Shown: piece after piece, positions 7,648 to 14,806 of the stretch
Layout of the letters: every line of letters begins with the position of its first letter
How positions within the stretch are numbered: the stretch's first letter is position 1
Assembly: GCF_030681155.1 (NCBI RefSeq)
Contig: NZ_JAUXXE010000049.1
Location: 43,757-107,756, forward strand
DNA from: Phenylobacterium sp.
GTDB lineage: Bacteria; Pseudomonadota; Alphaproteobacteria; Caulobacterales; Caulobacteraceae
Direction: 5' to 3'
DNA: 64,000 nucleotides
Notes under the pieces: model-generated
Seen by the model: the letters and a program-made list of their open reading frames with translations, nothing else
The model's database searches: none
What the model was told of the DNA's origin: nothing
Program-made: the position numbers and the translations under genes

Positions 7648-8679
7648 ATGAGCAAAGCCAGTCCCCTCGAGGCCCTCCGCGATTGGCTGGGGTCCGGCGC
7701 CTTGATCGCCATCAGCGGGCGGGTTGTGGCCGCCATCGCCATCGTCGGCGCGACCTACCTGCTGGTCCAGCTCATGCAAAAGGGGTTCGAACGCCTGCGT
7801 CGCCACGCCAAGGCCGGGTCGCCGCTGATCTATATCTTCGAAAAGGTTGTCGGTTACGCCCTGATGGTGGCGGGGCTGGTCGCCGGCCTCGCGACCTTGG
7901 GCGTCGATCTCAACTCCTTCACGGTGTTTGCGGGCGCCATCGGGGTCGGGGCAGGCCTTGGTCTGCAGGGTGTCGTGAAGGAATTCGTCTCAGGCTTGGT
8001 GCTGATCTTCGACCCCGCGATCCAGGTCGGTGACTTCATCGAGCTGGAAAGCGGCCTGCGCGGCGAGGTTGTCGAGATCGGCCCACGGGCGACCCGTATG
8101 CGAACCAACGACGACCTCAACGTGGTCATTCCGAACTCCAAGTTCATGCAGAGTCAGGTGATCAACTGGACCTACAACGATCAATCTGGACGGATCCACG
8201 TGGCTTTCTCGGTCGCTGAGGAGGCCGACAAGGCCGTCGTGCGCGACGTGGTGATGGCCGCCGCTCACGCCTTGCCGTTCACCGCCCCCGATCGCCCGGA
8301 CCGCAAGACGCAAGTCTGGCTGACCAACTTCAGCGGGGATGGCCTGGACTTCGAGCTTATCGTTTGGCCGACCCTGGAATCCTCGCGCCACCCTTCGTCG
8401 CTGCGCGCAGCCTATACCTGGGCGGTGCATGAAGCCCTGCGAACGGCGGGGATCAACAGTTCCTCGCCCCAGCTCGACCTGCGGCTTCGCAGTCTCTTCG
8501 GCCAGGAGGGCGAGCACGCTCTTCACGTCCTCGACATGGCTGACCGGCGGCGGGCCACTCCGCGGGAGCCGATCCTCGAGAGCGCTCCCAATGACGCGGC
8601 CGCCGCAGTTTTCGATGACGCCGTCCGCAACAGCCGAGCCCGAGACGCCGAGCCCCGCCGACGTGAGAAGCAAGCCTGA
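7648..8679 (+). CDS. Small-conductance mechanosensitive channel, MscS family
   Basis: The 343-residue product has hydrophobic helices around residues 18-45 (LIAISGRVVAAIAIVGATYLL) and 65-90, then the pore helix and beta domain: FTVFAGAIGVGAGLGLQGVVKEFVSGLVLIFDP, then IQVGDFIELESGLRGEVVEIGPRATRMRT. MscS-type channels open under membrane tension to release solutes on hypo-osmotic shock. The C-terminal extension of about 90 residues is charged and looks cytoplasmic. The gene stands just upstream of the aspartic-protease-like gene with a 52-bp gap. Confidence 0.92.
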   Translation: MSKASPLEALRDWLGSGALIAISGRVVAAIAIVGATYLLVQLMQKGFERLRRHAKAGSPLIYIFEKVVGYALMVAGLVAGLATLGVDLNSFTVFAGAIGVGAGLGLQGVVKEFVSGLVLIFDPAIQVGDFIELESGLRGEVVEIGPRATRMRTNDDLNVVIPNSKFMQSQVINWTYNDQSGRIHVAFSVAEEADKAVVRDVVMAAAHALPFTAPDRPDRKTQVWLTNFSGDGLDFELIVWPTLESSRHPSSLRAAYTWAVHEALRTAGINSSSPQLDLRLRSLFGQEGEHALHVLDMADRRRATPREPILESAPNDAAAAVFDDAVRNSRARDAEPRRREKQA

Positions 8680-8731
8680 CGCCCTTGGCTGGCGACAAAC
8701 TCGTGCCATCAATCGAGCCCAGGCTTGGCCG

Positions 8732-9580
8732 ATGAGTTTCACGCGCCGCGCCGCCGCGATCCTGGCCACCGCCCTGCTGTCGATACCCGCCAGCGCCATG
8801 GCCCAGCAGGTCGCGGCCTTTTCGCGCCACGACAACCGCTTCTTCGTCGACTGCATGGTCGACCAGGTGCTCGAACTCTGCCAGCTCGACACTGGGTCCT
8901 ACGGCGTCGGCCTGCGGCCCCGGCCCGAGTTCGAAGCCTATCCAGCCCAGGGCGTCGGCGGGGTGATGGGCGCCAATGGGCTGCCGCTTCCAACCCGCGA
9001 GGTTCGGCTTGGCGCCTTGAGCTTTGGCCAGTTCAAGCTCCAGGACGTTCCCGCGGCCGTCGCCGACAGCCCGTTCGACCACAGCATCATCGGTCTGGAG
9101 TACTTCCAGAGATTGGGCGCGTTCACCTTCGACTTCCGGCGCAACGAATTGCGGCGCGGCTGGCCGGCCTCCAGCCGTTCCTGCGAGGAGCCGTTCGAAG
9201 TCACGACCCGAATGATCCGCGTCCCGGTCGATCTTCCCGGAGTACACGTCAAGGCGGCCTGGGACACCGGGGCGAGCACTACCGTCGGCGACGCCGCCTT
9301 CATCGCCGCCCACCCCGAGGTGTTCCGCTTCGTTCGCAAGCTGCCGCCAGGCGCCGACGTCACGTCCATCGGCATGCCGGTCAGCCTCTATGTCGCCAGC
9401 AAGCTCTCGTTCTGCGGCCGTGACTTCCATGACGTCGCCGTGGTGGCGGTGGATATGTCCCGGTCCAAGGCCCTGGTTCCGGATTTCCCGGACCTCGCCC
9501 TCGGGGCCAATCTGATGGTGGGCGATAGCTGGTCGTTCGATTTCGCCGACCGCCGCTGGGCTTACGGCCACGGTTCTTAG
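8732..9580 (+). CDS. Secreted two-lobed retropepsin-like aspartic protease
   Basis: From ATG 8732 the product is 282 residues with a signal peptide (AAAILATALLSIPASAMAQ). It carries two copies of the aspartic-protease signature, CQLDTGSYGVGL (Asp53) and AAWDTGASTTVG (Asp178). Each is followed by a hydrophobic-Gly plus FDF strand typical of the retropepsin fold (IIGLEYFQRLGAFTFDFRR; LALGANLMVGDSWSFDFADRR). A single retropepsin must dimerise to form an active site, whereas two lobes in one chain could form a pepsin-like site internally. Periplasmic location is expected. The longer in-frame ORF upstream is not coding; it overlaps mscS. Confidence 0.75.
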   Translation: MSFTRRAAAILATALLSIPASAMAQQVAAFSRHDNRFFVDCMVDQVLELCQLDTGSYGVGLRPRPEFEAYPAQGVGGVMGANGLPLPTREVRLGALSFGQFKLQDVPAAVADSPFDHSIIGLEYFQRLGAFTFDFRRNELRRGWPASSRSCEEPFEVTTRMIRVPVDLPGVHVKAAWDTGASTTVGDAAFIAAHPEVFRFVRKLPPGADVTSIGMPVSLYVASKLSFCGRDFHDVAVVAVDMSRSKALVPDFPDLALGANLMVGDSWSFDFADRRWAYGHGS

Positions 9581-9695
9581 ATCCCGCTGCAGCAGGCCGG
9601 CGGTCCCCTCTAGGCGCCGTGCGCCAGATGGGCTCATCTAGCCGAGGTTGAAAGCCTCCGGACTGCAAGCGCCTGTCCGGCTCCGTCAGCAAAGG

Positions 9696-10637
9696 ATGCG
9701 CCGGTCGATCCTGCGCAAGTCGGACGTGACGCTGCACTCCTCGGCCAAAGAACAGCGCCTGCTGCTGACCTCGATGACGGTCACCATCATCCTGGCTGTG
9801 ACCAGCATCGGGTTCGGGCTGTGGATCAGCTCCAAGTCGGTGATGTTCGACGGGTTCTACGATCTCATCGACGCGGCCATGACCGGTGTCGCCCTGCTGA
9901 CCGTGCGACTGATCTCGCGGGGCGACGATGACCGCTTCCAGTATGGCTACTGGCATTTAGAGCCGATGCTCGCCCTGCTGAACGGCCTGATCCTGGCCTT
10001 CGCCTGCATTTACGCCTTCATCGACGGTCTCAACGGCCTGATCGTCGGCGGCCGGGAACTTCAGTTCGGCATCGGCGCGATCTATGCCGGCGTCAGCAGC
10101 GTCATCAACTTCATCTTCTTCGCCTATATCCGCCGTTCAGCCCGTCATCTCGGCTCGCAGATGCTCGATGTCGACGCCCGATCCTGGCTCATGGGCGGGG
10201 TGCTCAGCGCCGGCCTATGTTTCAGCTTCATGGTCGGCGGTCTGCTCACCCAGACAGGAGCTGCGCGCTTGGCACCCTATGCCGACCCCCTGATCTTGCT
10301 GATCATCGCCCTGTGCCTGTTCCCGTTCCCGCTGATGACGATCTGGAAGGCCGGCCGCGACATCCTGATGATCACACCGAGCGACCTGGACGAGAAGATC
10401 AGCCAACTGGCTAAGGAGGTCGCCGAGCGACATGGCTTCGTGGACTATGACTCCCATGTCGTGAAATCGGGTCGCCAACAATTCATCGAGATCGGCCTGG
10501 TCGCGCCCTCCGGCGACACCGAGACCAACTTTGATCGATTGGACGCGATCCGCGCCGAGATCGCCGCGGCCATGGGCGGCGCGAGCCCAGGCTATTGGCT
10601 GACCGTCGATTTCACCGCCGACAAGCGCTGGATCTGA
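9696..10637 (+). CDS. Cation diffusion facilitator (CDF) family transporter
   Basis: The protein has six predicted membrane helices in a cation-efflux layout (TVTIILAVTSIGFGLWI; LLNGLILAFACIYAFIDGL; IYAGVSSVINFIFFAYI; LLIIALCLFPFPLMTIW). The CDF metal site appears as FDGFYDLIDAAMTG in TM2 and DVDARSWLMGG in TM5, followed by a cytoplasmic C-terminal domain. CDF proteins exchange Zn/Fe/Mn/Co for protons. Metal specificity cannot be read from the sequence. Start is uncertain: ATG 9696 has a poorly spaced AAAGG, and a TTG at 9648 would add 16 residues. Confidence 0.85.
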   Translation: MRRSILRKSDVTLHSSAKEQRLLLTSMTVTIILAVTSIGFGLWISSKSVMFDGFYDLIDAAMTGVALLTVRLISRGDDDRFQYGYWHLEPMLALLNGLILAFACIYAFIDGLNGLIVGGRELQFGIGAIYAGVSSVINFIFFAYIRRSARHLGSQMLDVDARSWLMGGVLSAGLCFSFMVGGLLTQTGAARLAPYADPLILLIIALCLFPFPLMTIWKAGRDILMITPSDLDEKISQLAKEVAERHGFVDYDSHVVKSGRQQFIEIGLVAPSGDTETNFDRLDAIRAEIAAAMGGASPGYWLTVDFTADKRWI

Positions 10638-10643
10638 GAACCG

Positions 10644-11351
10644 TCAGAGCCCGTGCTTTTTCCAAAGCTCGTCGCTCTTCACGACATTGCGGATGAAGCT
10701 GGCGTGCAGCTCGCGTTCGGCGTCGGTCGAGCGGAAGGGCAGGGGGCGAGGACGGGCGCCATAGGATCCCGCCTTGGCGACCGCGACGGCCTGGGCGGCC
10801 ATTGCGTGAGTGGTCAATTCCAGCGTCAGGGCGCGGCCGCCCTTCAGCTCCAGATAAACCCCGGCCAGCAGCCGGGCGTCGATCAAGGCGCCGTGCTTTT
10901 CCCGGTCGCTCAGCGAAATCTTGAACCGCTTGCACAGCGCATCGAGCGAGTTGTGCATCCCCGGAAACTTCTTCCGGGCGATCGCCAGGGTGTCGATCCA
11001 GCGATCTTCGTGCAGCGGCGTGAGGCCAAGGCCCTGCAACTCGTAGTTCACGAAGGTGCGGTCGAAGGTGGCGTTGTGAGCAATGATCGGCGCGTCACCC
11101 ACGAAGTCGAGGAAATCCTGATGGATCTCCTTGTCGCGAAACTTGGGCTTGCCCCGTAGGAACGCCGCCGACAGGCCGTGGACTTTTTCGGCTTCGGGCG
11201 GCATGTCGCGCTCGGGATCGATATAGACGTGGAAACTCCGCCCCGTGGGCAGATAATCCTCGATCTCCAGGCACGCGAGTTCGACCAGCTTGTGGCCCAT
11301 CTGCGGCTCGAAGCCCGTGGTTTCCGTGTCGAGAACGATCTCACGCGCCAT
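10644..11351 (-). CDS. dnaQ: DNA polymerase III epsilon subunit (3'-5' proofreading exonuclease)
   Basis: The 235-residue product has the three Exo motifs of the DEDDh family: IVLDTETTGFEP (Exo I, Asp-Glu), IIAHNATFDRTFV (Exo II) and KHGALIDARLLAGVY (Exo III with the catalytic His and Asp). In the replicase it removes misincorporated bases and contacts alpha. It is the last gene of the minus-strand run that reads away from the origin (ppsR-maf-aroE-coaE-dnaQ), and it is convergent with the CDF transporter gene. The C-terminus, with HASFIRNVVKSDELWKKH, carries the alpha/clamp-binding tail. Confidence 0.96.
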   Translation of the reverse strand: MAREIVLDTETTGFEPQMGHKLVELACLEIEDYLPTGRSFHVYIDPERDMPPEAEKVHGLSAAFLRGKPKFRDKEIHQDFLDFVGDAPIIAHNATFDRTFVNYELQGLGLTPLHEDRWIDTLAIARKKFPGMHNSLDALCKRFKISLSDREKHGALIDARLLAGVYLELKGGRALTLELTTHAMAAQAVAVAKAGSYGARPRPLPFRSTDAERELHASFIRNVVKSDELWKKHGL

Positions 11352-11366
11352 ACGGTCTAGATCGCC

Positions 11367-12005
11367 TTATTTGGCCTGGCCATCAAGGGAGGCGAGACGT
11401 CGCGGCGGCCTACGCTGTGGATCACGCATGGTGGCGATGATCTCCGTCACTTGCTCGCGCGCCGGCTCCAGACCGCGACCGGTATCGACTACGAAATGGG
11501 CCCGCGCCCGTTTTTCGCTGTCATGCATCTGCCGCGCTAGAATGGCGTCCAGGCGATCGGCCGTCATGCCGGGCCGGGCCAGCACCCGCTCGCGCTGCTG
11601 GCTTTCGGGGGCCGAGACCACCACAACCGCGTCCATGTTCGCATCACCGCCGGTCTCGTAGATCAGAGGGATGTCCAGAACGACCATGTCGGCGCCGGCT
11701 TCTTCCGCGGCCTTGAAAAACTGCACCCGGTCAGCGCCGACCAGGGGGTGAACGATCTTGTTCAGGCGCCCCATCGCCTCATCGTCGCCCAGGACCCGCG
11801 TCCGCAGGGCCTCGCGGTCGACTGCGCCCTCCTTGGTCACGCCGGGAAACGCCGCCTCCAACGGGGCCACGGCCGCCCCGCCCACTTGATAGAGATCGGC
11901 CACGGCGGCGTCGGCGTCGTAAACCGGTACGCCCGCATCGCGGAACATCGCCGCGGTCGTCGACTTGCCCATGCCGATGGAGCCGGTCAGTCCGATGATC
12001 AACAT
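11367..12005 (-). CDS. coaE: Dephospho-CoA kinase
   Basis: CoaE performs the last step of coenzyme A synthesis, phosphorylating the 3'-OH of dephospho-CoA with ATP. The 212-residue product opens [21 protein letters not shown], a P-loop (GSIGMGKST). It then has [21 protein letters not shown] [17 protein letters not shown], and the lid [20 protein letters not shown] 12005 is chosen because the P-loop should start about 8 residues in; the longer ORF extends into aroE. It is 1 base away from aroE, so they form one transcript. Confidence 0.95.
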   Translation of the reverse strand: MLIIGLTGSIGMGKSTTAAMFRDAGVPVYDADAAVADLYQVGGAAVAPLEAAFPGVTKEGAVDREALRTRVLGDDEAMGRLNKIVHPLVGADRVQFFKAAEEAGADMVVLDIPLIYETGGDANMDAVVVVSAPESQQRERVLARPGMTADRLDAILARQMHDSEKRARAHFVVDTGRGLEPAREQVTEIIATMRDPQRRPPRRLASLDGQAK

Positions 12006-12006
12006 T

Positions 12007-12849
12007 TCAGAGTCCCAGAGCTTTGAGCGCCAGCGCGCGTACATCGACGCTTTCCGGCGGCGTTTGGCCATAGAAGGCTTCAAATGAAGGAACTGCCTGG
12101 CCGATCAACATGGCCAAGCCATCGACCGTTTGCCGGCCCAACCCCTCGGCCTGCGCCAAGAGCGGGGTCTTCAGCGGCTTGTAGACCATGTCCATGATCA
12201 CTGCGCTTGGCGGCGTCGCCTCCAGGGGCAGGTCCAGGGCTGGCGATCCAGATAGGCCGGCGGAAGTGGCGTTCACCACGGCGACTGCACCATCGAACGC
12301 CTTGGCGGCCTCATTCAGGGCAAAGGCGGCGGCCCCCAGGGGTTCGGCGATATCCTGGGCCTTGGTCAGCGTCCGATTGACGATCCGCACATCACGGCAC
12401 CCGGCCTCGACAAACGCCGCCGCGGCGCCGCGCGATCCGCCGCCCGCGCCGAGGATCACCACCGGGCCGGCCTTGGGATCAAACCCCGGAGCCTGCTCGG
12501 CAAAGGCTCTAAGCATGCCCAGCCCGTCGGTGTTGTCGGCCAGGATCGTGCCGTCTTCGCGAAACACCAGCACATTGGCGGCGTCCGCCGTCCGCGCTCT
12601 GAATGTCGCCTCGTCGGCCAAGGCCAAGGCCTCGCCCTTGAAAGGCAAGGTGACGTTCAACCCCGACACTGTTCCTCCGCGCAGGGAATCGACAAAGGCG
12701 GTGAACCGCCCCGGCTGGACCGAAAAGGGCACATAGACCCCGTCCATGCCCGCCGCCGCCAGCCAGGCGTTGTGCAAGATCGGGCTCATGGAATGGCTGA
12801 TCGGCCGGCCGACCACGCCGGCCACCCGGGTCGCGCCGGAAATGCTCAT
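12007..12849 (-). CDS. aroE: Shikimate dehydrogenase
   Basis: AroE reduces 3-dehydroshikimate to shikimate with NADPH in aromatic amino acid synthesis. The 280-residue product shows [18 protein letters not shown] (shikimate-binding serines), [15 protein letters not shown] (catalytic Lys), [12 protein letters not shown] (catalytic Asp and substrate site) and the nucleotide loop [20 protein letters not shown] 12849 overlaps the maf stop region by 4 bases (ATGA). Length is normal (about 270-285). Confidence 0.96.
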   Translation of the reverse strand: MSISGATRVAGVVGRPISHSMSPILHNAWLAAAGMDGVYVPFSVQPGRFTAFVDSLRGGTVSGLNVTLPFKGEALALADEATFRARTADAANVLVFREDGTILADNTDGLGMLRAFAEQAPGFDPKAGPVVILGAGGGSRGAAAAFVEAGCRDVRIVNRTLTKAQDIAEPLGAAAFALNEAAKAFDGAVAVVNATSAGLSGSPALDLPLEATPPSAVIMDMVYKPLKTPLLAQAEGLGRQTVDGLAMLIGQAVPSFEAFYGQTPPESVDVRALALKALGL

Positions 12850-13442
12850 GCCGCCAACACGCCGTGGCGGCGGAACAGGTCTAGCAAACCCATCAGGGGC
12901 AAGCCCAGGATAGCGAAGTAGTCGCCCTCGATCTTCGAGAACAACTGCGCCCCAGGGCCTTCGAGCCGGTAGCAACCCACCGACCCAAGAGCTTCTTCGC
13001 CCTCAAGCTCAAGATAACTGGCGAGAAACTCGTCTGAGAAATCGCGCATGGTCAGAGTCGCCGAGACAATCTCGCGCCAGATCGGCGCTCCGTCCTTGGC
13101 CACCACCACCGCCGAATGCAGCTTGTGCGGCTTGCCCCGCATGGTCCTCAACCGCTCGGCTGCGCCGTCCACCGTCTCGGCCTTGTCGTAGAGCTTGCCC
13201 TCGAACTCTAGGGTCTGGTCGGATCCGATCACGAAGCCCGGCTTGGAGCGCGAGACCTTGATGGCTTTCAGTTCGGCCAGGGCGTCCGCGACATCGCGGG
13301 GGCTCGCGCCTTCAGCCAGCATGGCGTTTTTCACCGCGTCCTCGTCGACGCCGGCCACCGACACTTCAAAAGGTACGCCCGCGCCGGTCAGCACGGCGCG
13401 CCGTGCGGCGCTCTTGGACGCCAGGATAATCTGCGTGCTCAA
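12846..13442 (-). CDS. maf: Maf-family nucleoside triphosphate pyrophosphatase
   Basis: Maf/YhdE proteins hydrolyse non-canonical or excess nucleoside triphosphates to monophosphates. The 198-residue product starts with the signature [19 protein letters not shown] (SxSxxRRxLL), followed by [20 protein letters not shown] and [14 protein letters not shown] and the C-terminal [15 protein letters not shown]...[16 protein letters not shown]. It overlaps both neighbours by 4 bp (ppsR upstream, aroE downstream), so the ppsR-maf-aroE-coaE-dnaQ genes form a tight operon. Confidence 0.93.
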   Translation of the reverse strand: MSTQIILASKSAARRAVLTGAGVPFEVSVAGVDEDAVKNAMLAEGASPRDVADALAELKAIKVSRSKPGFVIGSDQTLEFEGKLYDKAETVDGAAERLRTMRGKPHKLHSAVVVAKDGAPIWREIVSATLTMRDFSDEFLASYLELEGEEALGSVGCYRLEGPGAQLFSKIEGDYFAILGLPLMGLLDLFRRHGVLAA

Positions 13443-14287
13443 CCCAGCACCTCCACCTGTCCGTGGCCGCCGTGCAGCAAGTTCATCACCGCTGCGGCGG
13501 TTTCTTCGACACTTCGGCGGGTGACGTCGATCACCGGCCAGCCTTGGCGCTCATAGAGCCGGCGAGCCTTCACCGTCTCCTCGCGTACCGCTTCGATGTC
13601 GATATAGGTGGATTCCCGGTCTTCCTTGAGGCTGAGCAACCGGTTTCGCCGGATCTGGATCAGCCGGTCTGGGGAAATCGTCAGCCCAACCACCAAGGTG
13701 TTCTTCAGCTCGAACAGCTTTTCCGGCGGCGGCCGCGTCGGCACCAGCGGCACATTGGCCGCTCGCACGCCGCGATGAGCCAGATAGATGCAGGTCGGCG
13801 TCTTCGAGGTTCGCGACACCCCGACCAGGACCACGTCGGCCTGCTCCAGATCCTGCCCGCCTTGGCCGTCGTCGTGGCCGATGGCGTAGTTCAGGGCGTC
13901 CATTCGGTTGAAATAGTCGTTGTCCAGCGCGTGCTGCACGCCCACCCGGCGGCTGATCGAGGCGCCAAGATAGCGCTGCAGCGACGAGACCAAGGGATCG
14001 AGCGCGGCGATGCAGGGCATATCCAGCCGCCGTACGCCTTCTTCCAGCGCGGTCCGCAATTGATCGTCGACAATGGTGTGAATGACCACGCCGGGCGCTT
14101 CCTCGATATCGGTCAAGGCCCGCTCGAGCTGCCGGGGCGAGCGCACCAGCGCATAGATATGTTCGATCGGCAGGACGTTCTCGAACCGGGCGCAAACGGC
14201 GCGCGCCATGGCGTTCAGCGTCTCGCCGGTCGAGTCCGACACCAGGTGGACGTGGAAGTAGGTCGCGACGCGAGGGGTCGAGGTCAT
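13439..14287 (-). CDS. ppsR: Pyruvate, phosphate/water dikinase regulatory protein (DUF299)
   Basis: This bifunctional kinase/phosphotransferase inactivates and reactivates PEP synthase or pyruvate phosphate dikinase by phosphorylating a Thr. The 282-residue product has FHVHLVSDSTGETLNAMARA at the N-terminus and the P-loop-like VLVGVSRTSKTPTCIYLAHRG near residue 160, which are diagnostic of DUF299. ATG 14287 fits family length. In Caulobacter crescentus this gene borders the chromosomal origin on the side opposite hemE, exactly as here. Confidence 0.93.
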   Translation of the reverse strand: MTSTPRVATYFHVHLVSDSTGETLNAMARAVCARFENVLPIEHIYALVRSPRQLERALTDIEEAPGVVIHTIVDDQLRTALEEGVRRLDMPCIAALDPLVSSLQRYLGASISRRVGVQHALDNDYFNRMDALNYAIGHDDGQGGQDLEQADVVLVGVSRTSKTPTCIYLAHRGVRAANVPLVPTRPPPEKLFELKNTLVVGLTISPDRLIQIRRNRLLSLKEDRESTYIDIEAVREETVKARRLYERQGWPVIDVTRRSVEETAAAVMNLLHGGHGQVEVLG

Positions 14288-14466
14288 GGGCCTCTTGGGG
14301 CTGCAAGGACGAAATGCGGAATCTGGGCGGGAAAACTGGGGACGAAAGAGTCGATACCTTCTTAACGAAGGAGGACTGCTTTGTGGAATAGCCGGCGCCG
14401 TGGCCGGGGCCCTGTGCACGGGCGGGAGGAAGTCGGGAGTTTGCCGCCAGCTCGTCCACTGGAACG

Positions 14467-14474
14467 ATGGTTAA
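14467..14474 (-). promoter_or_regulatory. CtrA-type motif TTAACCAT (reverse strand)
   Basis: ATGGTTAA reads TTAACCAT on the minus strand, the compact CtrA-binding motif known in alphaproteobacteria. It is inside the predicted origin, where CtrA represses initiation in Caulobacter. Confidence 0.5.
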
Positions 14475-14482
14475 GATACTAT

Positions 14483-14524
14483 GAACAGGGGTGTTGGCGA
14501 CCGGGCCGCGAATGACCCCTGTTC
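14483..14524. repeat. 10-bp perfect inverted repeat in the origin
   Basis: GAACAGGGGT (14483-14492) is mirrored by ACCCCTGTTC (14515-14524) with a 22-base spacer. It does not match CtrA, DnaA or parS consensus and lies immediately left of the perfect CtrA box. It could be a protein-binding site or a small hairpin. Confidence 0.6.
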
Positions 14525-14531
14525 GTCAAAG

Positions 14532-14547
14532 TTAACTCCCCGTTAAC
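14532..14547 (+). promoter_or_regulatory. Perfect CtrA box TTAA-N7-TTAAC
   Basis: TTAACTCCCCGTTAAC matches the full-length CtrA consensus without mismatch. In Caulobacter several such boxes in Cori let phosphorylated CtrA block DnaA-driven initiation. Confidence 0.75.
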
Positions 14548-14594
14548 CTACTAACGAAACGTAAACGCCATCAGGGCTAGGGTCGTTGTCCCCG

Positions 14595-14603
14595 CAATCC
14601 ACA
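14595..14603 (+). promoter_or_regulatory. DnaA-box-like site CAATCCACA
   Basis: Seven of nine bases match TTATCCACA, and the last seven (ATCCACA) match the Caulobacter G-box core. It lies between CtrA motifs in the predicted origin. Confidence 0.5.
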
Positions 14604-14624
14604 GGGTTGTGCGCGGAGGGCGCG

Positions 14625-14632
14625 TTAACCAC
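14625..14632 (+). promoter_or_regulatory. Partial CtrA motif TTAACCAC
   Basis: Seven of eight bases match TTAACCAT; it sits between two DnaA-box-like sites inside the predicted origin. Confidence 0.4.
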
Positions 14633-14641
14633 CAATCGCCT

Positions 14642-14650
14642 TGTTGATAA
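14642..14650 (-). promoter_or_regulatory. DnaA-box-like site TTATCAACA (reverse strand)
   Basis: TGTTGATAA reads TTATCAACA on the minus strand, 8 of 9 matches to the DnaA consensus TTATCCACA. It is the best DnaA box I can find in the gap. Confidence 0.55.
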
Positions 14651-14713
14651 GGGGTTGCGGCGGTATGGCCAGCGAAAGTTGTCCCCGTATGTCCACGGCC
14701 CTACCTCTTCCTC

Positions 14714-14745
14714 AACATCCAATATCTAAATTCTTATTAGGAAGA
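14714..14745. other. AT-rich stretch in the origin, candidate unwinding element
   Basis: CAACATCCAATATCTAAATT followed by CTTATTAG is clearly AT-rich in an otherwise GC-rich sequence. It lies on the hemE side of the DnaA-box-like sites, where a DNA unwinding element would be expected. Confidence 0.5.
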
Positions 14746-14784
14746 AGACAGGCGGGCGGCGCCCATGGGCTTGAGCCTGGGGCC

Positions 14785-14799
14785 TTAAGCCGGTTTAAC
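14785..14799 (+). promoter_or_regulatory. CtrA-like TTAA-N6-TTAAC upstream of hemE
   Basis: TTAAGCCGGTTTAAC has two TTAA halves but a spacer of 6 rather than 7. It ends 7 bases before the hemE ATG and may bind CtrA weakly or regulate hemE, as the CtrA site near the hemE promoter does in Caulobacter. Confidence 0.45.
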
Positions 14800-14806
14800 G
14801 GCGCTC

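Larger units (their letters stand above)
14288..14806. other. oriC: Predicted chromosomal replication origin (oriC/Cori-type)
   Basis: This 519-bp gap without a gene lies between divergent ppsR and hemE, the position of Cori in Caulobacter crescentus. Visible inside are a perfect TTAA-N7-TTAAC CtrA box, an ATGGTTAA (reverse TTAACCAT), a TTAACCAC, and a TTAA-N6-TTAAC next to hemE. There are DnaA-box-like sites (TTATCAACA on the minus strand, CAATCCACA), an AT-rich stretch, a 10-bp inverted repeat, and two GANTC (CcrM methylation) sites at 14319-14323 and 14348-14352. Gene context and motifs agree, but origin activity is inferred. Confidence 0.88.

Noticed and set aside
8339..8731. N-terminal extension of the aspartic-protease ORF back to 8339
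   Set aside because: It overlaps the MscS gene in another frame and its residues are Arg/Ser/Pro-rich; the ATG at 8732 starts a clean signal peptide.
12850..12975. Upstream start of aroE at 12975
   Set aside because: The added residues ([16 protein letters not shown]) overlap maf in another frame; the ATGA overlap at 12849 is the natural start.
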